DNA of 37,782 nt from Micrococcales bacterium (GTDB lineage: Bacteria; Actinomycetota; Actinomycetes; Actinomycetales; Cellulomonadaceae). Within the stretch, counting starts at the first letter, position 1; each line of letters opens with the position of its first letter. The notes under the pieces were generated by a model. The model saw only the letters and a program-made list of their open reading frames with translations. It ran no database searches and was not told where the DNA came from. The DNA lies in contig WRET01000031.1 in NCBI GenBank assembly GCA_009779195.1, positions 1 to 37,782 of the forward strand, in the 5' to 3' direction. The position numbers were made by a program, and so were the translations under genes. This document shows positions 1 through 6,069 of the stretch, one piece after another.

Positions 1-1
1 C

Positions 2-1882
2 AGCGGCTACCACAAGGGCCGTCCGGCTGATAAGCCGCAGCTGCCGAAAGGCGAGCTGACCCTCGACAAGACCGTCGATGGTGGCGCGTTTGCCGACTGG
101 AAGCTCCCGGCTGGCTACGACGGCACCCTTGCCGACCTGCTGGCCGACATCACCTTTGAGCTCTACGAGGCTGACGGCACCGAGCTCAAAGCAACCGGGA
201 CGTTGAACGCCGAAGGCAAGATCACGTTCGACCGCGCTCCCGGTGAGCTGGCGCCTGGTTGGTACGACGTCGTCGAGAAGCTCGGCCCCTCGGCCGCCGA
301 GGTGTTCGCTCCGGCCGACAAGCCTGTGCGCATCTACTTCAACGGCTACAGCGCCAGCGTCGATGGCGACACGTTCGACCCGTCCGCCGAGTACTACGTC
401 TCTTGGGACTGGGTCCAAAACAACGCCGTGGTGGGCCACAATGGTGTCCCGGTGAAGACCACGTTCGCCAATGGCGTGGTCTGGGACGGCAAGAAGACCG
501 AGATCTGGAAAGACTACCTGGGCACTGGTCAGGACAACGAGATCCAAGGCATCACGGCCCGCACCAGCCGGGGCGGCGATGACTACCAGGAGTACGTCTC
601 GTTCTGCGCCCACGTCGGATCGTGGTCGTACGCCGAAAACAACAGCTACGCTGCTTTCGAGCTGACTGACGAGGCGCGGGGCAAGATCCTCTCTGCCTTC
701 AACTACATCCTCACGACCGGCGAATACGGCGAATTCTCGAAGAACGCTCCGCCGAACGCTGCCAGGATCTTGGCCCAGCTGGCTGTGTGGTACTTCCTTC
801 CCCCGGACTCGAGCGAGTTCGAGATCGTGGACTTTGAGTTCTCCGGAACGTGGGAGTGGCTCAACAGCGAATGGCCAGCCGTCAAGGAGGCTGGCAACAG
901 CTTCCGCTACGCGAAGACCGGTCCCGTCAAGGGTCTGTTCTACCTGACCAGCGGTGACGAGGCCGGGCAACGCCAGCCCCAGATCATCCCGCTGTTCGGT
1001 GATGGGGTCATCAACAACACGACCAAGGGCGAGCTGAACGTCGACGTCAACCTGGTGACCGAGGTCCAAAAACAGCTCCAGAAGACCAACACGTCCGTCG
1101 GTACCAGCACCTATGGTTCGTCGTGGACCGCGGTCAGCGACACTCCGGTCCTCGCGTGCCCTGGCGAGAACAACAGCAACCAGAACCTGCACTACGAGAC
1201 GATCTTGGTCGAGAACCTGCCTGACGGCGCGGTCCTCGGGCCATATGCGATCGGATCGCGTGACAACGCCAACCGCGCCGTCGGCGGCAGCTTCTGGATC
1301 ACACGGGTCGGCAACGAGATCTTTGTCGTCATGGACAAGGACGATGTGGTCACGGCCACCGGAGTCGTGGCCAGGGTGTTCACCGGTGAAGACGTGCCCT
1401 GCTGGGGCAACGCCGCCAGCAACGGCGGAGGCGTGACACTCGCTGGCGGCGGGTCGACCGTGGCCACTGCAGGGTGGGACAAGGGTTCCCGGTTCCAGCT
1501 CACAGCCGATGTCACCACGATCCACGTCGCGGTGAAGGGCGCCACCGTCGCCTACGTCGACCCGAGCAAGACGACGTACGCCTGCGAGCTGGTGCGCGAA
1601 GACCCGATCGAGACCAAGCCGTACGTCGGCGCGGCGGAGGTCACCTTCGTCGTCGACGGCCAGCGGTACGGTCGTGACGAGTCCGCGTCGCTGGCGCCTG
1701 GGAAGTACACGGTCGAGCTCTGGCTCGACGGTGAGATGGTCGCGTCCCTGGACGATGTCGTGGTCAGTGCAGGTGCGACCACCACCGCCAGCTTTGGGGA
1801 CGTCGTCGTCGGCCAGCTCGAGCAGGACGTGTGGGAGGAAAACCCTGTCGCGGGTTCTCCAGGCTGTTTCACGTGGTTGTAG
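2..1882 (+). CDS. Thioester-domain surface protein, 5' end outside window
   Basis: The frame is open from base 2, so the N-terminus and signal peptide lie outside the window. The visible 626 residues begin with a Cna-B/SpaA-like beta-sandwich region (a 'ELTLDKTVDGG' strand and a 'TFELYEADGTEL' segment). A thioester-domain signature follows: Cys in 'YVSFCAHVG' (codon 605-607) and Gln in 'LAQLAVWYF' (codon 776-778), 57 residues apart, matching the Cys and the TQxAIW-like Gln that form the internal thioester of Gram-positive adhesins. Near the C-terminus a second Cna-B-like stretch ('AEVTFVVDGQ' to 'GATTTASFG') is seen. Such proteins bind host or surface ligands covalently and are usually sortase-anchored. 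Here the protein ends in 'SPGCFTWL' with no LPXTG and no membrane anchor. It could be a secreted form or a C-terminally truncated gene. The family call is fairly sure; the ligand is unknown. Confidence 0.75.
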   Translation, partial: SGYHKGRPADKPQLPKGELTLDKTVDGGAFADWKLPAGYDGTLADLLADITFELYEADGTELKATGTLNAEGKITFDRAPGELAPGWYDVVEKLGPSAAEVFAPADKPVRIYFNGYSASVDGDTFDPSAEYYVSWDWVQNNAVVGHNGVPVKTTFANGVVWDGKKTEIWKDYLGTGQDNEIQGITARTSRGGDDYQEYVSFCAHVGSWSYAENNSYAAFELTDEARGKILSAFNYILTTGEYGEFSKNAPPNAARILAQLAVWYFLPPDSSEFEIVDFEFSGTWEWLNSEWPAVKEAGNSFRYAKTGPVKGLFYLTSGDEAGQRQPQIIPLFGDGVINNTTKGELNVDVNLVTEVQKQLQKTNTSVGTSTYGSSWTAVSDTPVLACPGENNSNQNLHYETILVENLPDGAVLGPYAIGSRDNANRAVGGSFWITRVGNEIFVVMDKDDVVTATGVVARVFTGEDVPCWGNAASNGGGVTLAGGGSTVATAGWDKGSRFQLTADVTTIHVAVKGATVAYVDPSKTTYACELVREDPIETKPYVGAAEVTFVVDGQRYGRDESASLAPGKYTVELWLDGEMVASLDDVVVSAGATTTASFGDVVVGQLEQDVWEENPVAGSPGCFTWL

Positions 1883-1920
1883 AGGTCAGCAGCGCTGACT
1901 GATCACGCTGTCTGATTGGC

Positions 1921-1961
1921 CCGAGGCCCGGTAGCCAGCTTGCTGGACTGCCGGGCCTCGG
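1921..1961 (+). terminator. Hairpin terminator after the surface protein gene
   Basis: A perfect 11-bp inverted repeat (CCGAGGCCCGG at 1921-1931 and its complement at 1951-1961) encloses a second small stem (CCAG 1935-1938 with CTGG 1943-1946). It lies 39 bases after the stop codon and before the next gene on the same strand. There is no T-tract, as is common for actinobacterial terminators. Confidence 0.75.
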
Positions 1962-2023
1962 CATGTCCGCAACAACAGGTGGATCACCCGAGCAAGTGCC
2001 TCCTTGGGCCCCCTGGGTCCAGA

Positions 2024-2029
2024 TACTGT
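2024..2029 (+). promoter_or_regulatory. -10 box TACTGT, leaderless promoter
   Basis: TACTGT fits TANNNT and its last T is exactly 7 bases before the ATG at 2036, so transcription should start at the A of the start codon. No Shine-Dalgarno sequence precedes the ATG. This supports the 2036 start over upstream in-frame starts, which would overlap the terminator hairpin. Confidence 0.6.
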
Positions 2030-2035
2030 ACTGGC

Positions 2036-3262
2036 ATGATCAGTGGCGCAGACGGACGGTGTCTCACGGCACCGGAGCTGGCAGGGTGGTTGGAGTACGT
2101 TCGGGGGTCGGGACGGGCGGTGGGGGACCTGGTTGTCATGGATCTTTTGCAGCGGGCTTTCGTGTGGGCGCAGGCCCTCGAAGACTGTGGGGGTGACGAG
2201 GCCCGGGTGTTCTGGGTCGAGCTGGACCGGGGGACGTTCGAGGAGTTTGCTGGTGACGGCGACCTCGACGACGACGACCTCGCCGAGCTGCGCGCCGACT
2301 GGGAGCACTATTGCCCCGACCCCACAGGATGGTTCCAGATCTCGTTGACGCGTCACCGCGGCTCGGTCGCCCTGGGTATCAATTCCTGCACGGTCGCCTA
2401 CACCGCTGCCGACGAACCGTCCGGAGCTGCCGACCCACGGCTGCGTGCCGTCGCCGAATGGGTGCTGTCGGTCACACAAGACGTCGTCGAACAGGTCGAT
2501 GCCAACTGGTACAACGGCTATGTCGCCGCTAACCTTCCGCACCGTAAACGCGTGGGCCGGATCCGCCGCGTCGACTGGTGGGACATCCACCCGGACGAAC
2601 GTGAGCGGCACCTGCGCGACTTTTCCGCCGACGAGGCCGACCACCTCGTGCAGGCCGTGAAACGACGCCAGCACGTGTGGCGCGAGAGGCTGCCGTCCAT
2701 GACGCTCGTGCAGTACCTCAAAGCGTGCCGTATCGCCTACGTCGCGGCCAGAGCCGAAGGCGCCGGGGACCACACAGCCCGCGAGCTGTACACACGCCAC
2801 GCCGACGGCCGCCACGACGGTCTGCTGAACCTGGCCCCAGAATCAGCGGAAGAGTTCGCCGAGTTCCGCCAGTACGACGGCCGCCCCTGGCAGATCCTCG
2901 CCGGAGCAAACGACACCGGTGTCTCGCTGTACCCCACCTGCGACGACGACGGTTGGTACCTGACGGTCGCCTCAGACACCGTCTCCCGGTCAGTCGAGGC
3001 CGCCCGCATCTACCTGGCTCTCATCGACCACGCCATCCCTGTCGCGTTGGCCAACCCCGCACTCGTGGTCAATATGCTCACCGGCGCCGACGACATCGGT
3101 ATCGTCCCCGAAGACGTCCGCCCCACCGCTGGCTGCCAGACCATGTTCCTCGGCGGCAACGTCGCCGACTTCCGCCACCTGGTTCCCGGCACCACCGCCG
3201 AGACCGTCTCCCGCGCCTACTGGTACCCCATCCCCCTGGTCCGCCCAGCCCCCCACCAGTGA
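2036..3262 (+). CDS. Hypothetical protein, 408 residues
   Basis: I do not recognise a family. The protein is acidic and soluble-looking, with no signal peptide or membrane segment. It has an N-terminal helical part (residues 1-60) and an acidic run of consecutive Asp residues (DLDDDDLAEL) near residue 80. A middle section has aromatic and basic motifs (NWYNGY, HRKRVGRIRRVDWWDIHPDERERHL), and a C-terminal alpha/beta part ends in 'YWYPIPLVRPAP'. Codon use (strong G/C third positions) is that of a real gene. The start was chosen because a leaderless -10 box lies at the right distance. The gene stands alone between a terminator and a convergent gene, so context gives no function. Confidence 0.8.
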   Translation: MISGADGRCLTAPELAGWLEYVRGSGRAVGDLVVMDLLQRAFVWAQALEDCGGDEARVFWVELDRGTFEEFAGDGDLDDDDLAELRADWEHYCPDPTGWFQISLTRHRGSVALGINSCTVAYTAADEPSGAADPRLRAVAEWVLSVTQDVVEQVDANWYNGYVAANLPHRKRVGRIRRVDWWDIHPDERERHLRDFSADEADHLVQAVKRRQHVWRERLPSMTLVQYLKACRIAYVAARAEGAGDHTARELYTRHADGRHDGLLNLAPESAEEFAEFRQYDGRPWQILAGANDTGVSLYPTCDDDGWYLTVASDTVSRSVEAARIYLALIDHAIPVALANPALVVNMLTGADDIGIVPEDVRPTAGCQTMFLGGNVADFRHLVPGTTAETVSRAYWYPIPLVRPAPHQ

Positions 3263-3280
3263 GCCCAGATGCTGCACGTT

Positions 3281-3303
3281 TGACCGTCGCGCACCCACGG
3301 TCA
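3281..3303. terminator. Hairpin between convergent genes
   Basis: A perfect 7-bp inverted repeat, TGACCGT (3281-3287) and ACGGTCA (3297-3303), has a 9-base loop. It lies between the stop codons of two convergent genes (3262 and 3333), so it may end transcription from both sides. Confidence 0.55.
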
Positions 3304-3332
3304 GGTAGTCACTCGCCGCGCTCAGCCGAGGG

Positions 3333-3623
3333 TCAAGCGAGGTGAGACTCCAGGCGCTGGACTTTGCCGTCGAGCTCGCCGGTCCGGCCGGGGCGGATAT
3401 CGGCTTTGAGGACGAGGCTCACGCGTCCGCCGTGGGCGGCCACCGCTTCGGTGGCGTGCTTGACGACATCCATCACCTCGTCCCACTCGCCTTCGACAGT
3501 GGTGAACATGGCGTCGGTGCGGTTCGCGAGGCCTGACTCGCGGACCACCCGCACCGCGTCAGCGACCGCCGCCGACACTGATTCCGACGACCCCAACGGT
3601 GACACCGAGAATGCGACCAACAT
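3333..3623 (-). CDS. MTH1187/YkoF-like thiamine-binding protein
   Basis: This is a 96-residue protein of the MTH1187 (formerly DUF77) family, small ferredoxin-fold proteins that bind thiamine or related pyrimidines. Family features seen are the N-terminal strand 'MLVAFSVSPLG', 'SVSAAVADAVRVVRESG', 'TDAMFTTVEGEWDEVMDVVKHA' and 'GGRVSLVLKADIRPGR'. The length is normal for the family. The frame stays open far upstream on this strand, but that extension overlaps the methyltransferase and lacks family similarity, so the ATG at 3623 is used. The gene diverges from the methyltransferase and stands alone. Its cellular role (thiamine salvage or sensing) is not established by context. Confidence 0.85.
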   Translation of the reverse strand: MLVAFSVSPLGSSESVSAAVADAVRVVRESGLANRTDAMFTTVEGEWDEVMDVVKHATEAVAAHGGRVSLVLKADIRPGRTGELDGKVQRLESHLA

Positions 3624-3764
3624 GGGTCCAGCATGCCGTCGCCGGGCCGACGGTGAAGGTCCGGCGCGCCGAAGGTCACTCGGCCGTCCGGCGGGTGGTC
3701 GTCGTGAGCCACGACGTTCGGTGGGCTGCCCGGCGTGCCGTGCCCAGGGTGCCGGTGCGCAGGC

Positions 3765-3770
3765 TAAGCT
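3765..3770 (+). promoter_or_regulatory. -10 box TAAGCT upstream of the methyltransferase
   Basis: TAAGCT fits TANNNT and would start transcription near 3777, giving a leader of about 33 bases with a GGAGAG ribosome-binding site before the GTG at 3810. No good -35 box is visible. Confidence 0.4.
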
Positions 3771-3809
3771 GTCCGCACGCGGGTGGTGTCGACGCTGAGG
3801 AGAGCAAGG

Positions 3810-5279
3810 GTGATCGCCGAGGGTGCCGAGAGGGCGGGGGCGGCGTTCGACTACGTCGACCTGTTCGCCGGTATCGGGGGGTTCCACGCAGCGTTGTCGG
3901 CCCTGGGGGGGCGGTGCGTGTATGTCTCGGAGATCAACGAAGACGCCGCCGAGGTCTACCGTCGCAACTGGGGGAGCGACGTGGTCCAGGTCGACCCGGA
4001 CCTGCCGCCGATCCGTGGTGATATCAATATCGACGCACCGCAGCGCGACGAGGCTTCCGGTCGTGGTGACGGGCCAGTGAGAGTCCCCAGGCACGATGTC
4101 CTGGCAGCAGGGTTCCCGTGCCAGGCGTTCTCGAAGTCGGGTGCGCAGATGGGTGTGCTCGACAAGACGCGCGGGACGCTGTTCTTCAACATCATCCGAA
4201 TCCTGGCCGAACGGCGCCCGAAGATCGTCTTCTTGGAGAACGTGCGCAACCTCGCCGGCCCGAGGCACCGTGACACGTGGGCCACGATCATCGGTGCGCT
4301 CGAAGAGCTCGGATATGAGGTCGCCTGGTCGCCCATGGTGGTCTCCCCGCACCTGATCTGGCCAAAAGACGGCGGCACCCCGCAGATCCGCGACCGTGTG
4401 TTCATCCTCGGTGTCCACCGGGGCGAACAACGCCTGCCAGCCTGCCAGACCCCCGTGACAGTCGACCGGAAAGAGCTCGCCAGGTCGGCGCCCCAGTGGG
4501 ACCTGGCCACCACGCCGGTCCCGTGGCTGGGCGGACGCCCGGTCCTCCAGGACGCCGACGAGATCGAGCACCCTGACCGCTACGCCCTGACCCCCACAGA
4601 GGTAGCGTGGATCGATGCCTGGGACGCTTTCGTGCAGATCATGCGTGCCGCAGGAGTCCAGCTTCCCGGCCACCCCCTCTGGACCGAGTGGTTCATGACG
4701 TCCGACGAGCTGGAGTCCGACCGGCGCCTGGCCCGTAGTGTCGAGGCCATGCCAGGCTGGAAGCAGGGCTTCGTGAGAAAAAACGTCCGCTTCTACGAAC
4801 AGAACCGTGCGGCAGTCCTGCGCTGGCAGTCCCACCACACGATGAAAGACTTTCCCAGCTTCCCTGAGTCACGCCGGAAGTTCGAGTGGCAAGCCCAAGA
4901 CACCCCCGCCCTCTGGGACTGCCTCATACACCTGCGCCCCTCAGGGATCCGTGCCAAAAGACCCACCTACGTCCCCGCTCTGGTCGCCATCACCCAGACC
5001 TCCGTCATCGGCCCTCTGCGCCGACGCGTCACCCCCACAGAAAGCGCCCGCCTCCAGGGCCTGCCCGACTCGTTCACCTTCGGCGACCAACCCGACACCG
5101 CCACCTACAAACAGCTAGGCAACGGCGTCGCCGCAGGCGCCGTCCACTACGCCCTGCGCATGTTCGTCCACCGCTACCGCACCGACCTGGCCCTCACCCT
5201 CCCCGCCCTGGTCGCAGCCGCCGACGCCGCCGCCGAGACCGGCTGGTTCCCACCAACGCCCCTCTCTCCAGCAGTTTGA
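3810..5279 (+). CDS. DNA (cytosine-5-)-methyltransferase
   Basis: This 489-residue enzyme transfers a methyl group from S-adenosylmethionine to C5 of cytosine in a specific DNA site. The motifs are present in order: motif I 'VDLFAGIGGFHAAL' (SAM binding), motif IV 'AAGFPCQAFSKSG' (catalytic Cys), motif VI 'FLENVRNL', motif VIII 'QIRDRVFILG', motif IX 'RRVTPTESARLQGLPDSF' and motif X 'YKQLGNGVA'. The roughly 150 residues between motifs VIII and IX are the target-recognition region. The GTG at 3810 was chosen because GAGGAGAGCAAGG precedes it; an in-frame GTG at 3783 lacks such a site. No restriction endonuclease gene is adjacent, so it looks solitary. Its stop codon lies inside a long hairpin. 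It appears intact; the target sequence cannot be read from the protein. Confidence 0.95.
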   Translation: MIAEGAERAGAAFDYVDLFAGIGGFHAALSALGGRCVYVSEINEDAAEVYRRNWGSDVVQVDPDLPPIRGDINIDAPQRDEASGRGDGPVRVPRHDVLAAGFPCQAFSKSGAQMGVLDKTRGTLFFNIIRILAERRPKIVFLENVRNLAGPRHRDTWATIIGALEELGYEVAWSPMVVSPHLIWPKDGGTPQIRDRVFILGVHRGEQRLPACQTPVTVDRKELARSAPQWDLATTPVPWLGGRPVLQDADEIEHPDRYALTPTEVAWIDAWDAFVQIMRAAGVQLPGHPLWTEWFMTSDELESDRRLARSVEAMPGWKQGFVRKNVRFYEQNRAAVLRWQSHHTMKDFPSFPESRRKFEWQAQDTPALWDCLIHLRPSGIRAKRPTYVPALVAITQTSVIGPLRRRVTPTESARLQGLPDSFTFGDQPDTATYKQLGNGVAAGAVHYALRMFVHRYRTDLALTLPALVAAADAAAETGWFPPTPLSPAV

Positions 5280-5344
5280 AAGCTGAGCGTTGCGGTGAGA
5301 CCTGACCCTGCGACGTCAGCTCTCACCGCAACGCTCAGCTTTCA
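5277..5344. terminator. Very long hairpin covering the methyltransferase stop codon
   Basis: A perfect 24-bp inverted repeat has arms at 5277-5300 and 5321-5344. After one mismatch it continues with CTGAC/GTCAG (5302-5306 with 5315-5319), leaving an 8-base loop. The left arm begins with the TGA stop of the methyltransferase. It probably terminates that gene and perhaps the convergent gene ending at 5452. It is longer than a typical intrinsic terminator and has no T-tract. Confidence 0.7.
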
Positions 5345-5451
5345 GTGATGGTCGGTTCACCGGCGCAGCGGCGGAGAGCGATGGTCGCGGCACGCCTCGG
5401 GGTCGACTGGGACTCTCTCGACTTCAGCGACGTTCGGGCGGTGGGTGGGGC

Positions 5452-6036
5452 TCACAGGGGCTCCAGGGTGATGGGGACGGTTGGGGCGGACTGAATCTGC
5501 CGGACCAGCCCGCTGGCCGCATCGTGCCACTGCGGGCCGGTAACAACTGTGATCTGGACCGGCACGCCGAGGTTCTCCTCGCACAGGGCTTCGGCCCGCC
5601 GGACTGCTCTGCCTGTCGGGGTGCCCACGACCAGGACGTCCAGGTCGCGCGGGGCGGGGCCGGGCTCGCCGTGGTGCCGGGCGGCGTAGGAGCCGAAGAT
5701 CAGGGCCTCGTCGATGCCGGGGATGTCGCGCAGGTGGTCAGCCAGCACCTTGGCTGGCCCGTAGGACGAGACCAGGATCTGCCGCAACGCGGCCAGGTAC
5801 CGGTAGTCGGGGTTCGCGCGCAGCATCCGTGAGCGTCCGACCCGGCGTTCAGCGAGCACCCCGCCGGTCGTCAGGCGTTCGACCTCGGGCCACACGGTGG
5901 AGGTTCCGACATCCAAGGCCACGGCCAGGTCAGACACCGACATCTCCCGGTCGGGCCACAGGACGAGCTCAGCGAGCAGTCGGGCCTGCACGTCGGACCG
6001 CAGGAACGGGACCAGTGCTGACGCAGACGTTCTCAT
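5452..6036 (-). CDS. Winged-helix / nucleotidyltransferase-domain protein
   Basis: The 194-residue protein has two parts. Residues 1-80 resemble an ArsR/MarR-type winged helix ('MSVSDLAVALDVGTSTVWPEVERLTTGG', then a basic wing 'RRVGRSRML'). Residues 95-150 carry a nucleotidyltransferase signature, 'EALIFGSYAARHHGE' followed by 'PRDLDVLVVG', the GS and DxD motifs of the MNT/Pol-beta fold. Such fusions can be regulators or parts of MNT/HEPN-type toxin-antitoxin modules; no HEPN partner is visible here. Two palindromes cover the start codon, which suggests self-repression. The gene lies 33 bases after the FAD/Fe-S gene on the same strand but has its own promoter-like box (TATCAT at 6044-6049). 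Confidence 0.75.
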   Translation of the reverse strand: MRTSASALVPFLRSDVQARLLAELVLWPDREMSVSDLAVALDVGTSTVWPEVERLTTGGVLAERRVGRSRMLRANPDYRYLAALRQILVSSYGPAKVLADHLRDIPGIDEALIFGSYAARHHGEPGPAPRDLDVLVVGTPTGRAVRRAEALCEENLGVPVQITVVTGPQWHDAASGLVRQIQSAPTVPITLEPL

Positions 6037-6057
6037 AAGAACGATGATATCTACGTT
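6028..6057 (-). promoter_or_regulatory. Two overlapping palindromes and -10 box at the nucleotidyltransferase gene start
   Basis: Palindrome 1 (6028-6043) is CGTTCT-CATA-AGAACG, centred on the start codon. Palindrome 2 (6040-6057) follows AACGNNGATATCNNCGTT with two inner base pairs mismatched. A -10-like TATCAT (6044-6049, minus strand) lies inside palindrome 2, eight bases before the ATG. This arrangement fits an operator that would block RNA polymerase, probably bound by the gene's own winged helix. Confidence 0.5.
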
Positions 6058-6069
6058 GATAGCGCAACG

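Noticed and set aside
3624..4838. Upstream extension of the thiamine-binding protein gene
   Set aside because: It runs antisense through the methyltransferase and shows no family similarity; the 96-residue form is complete.
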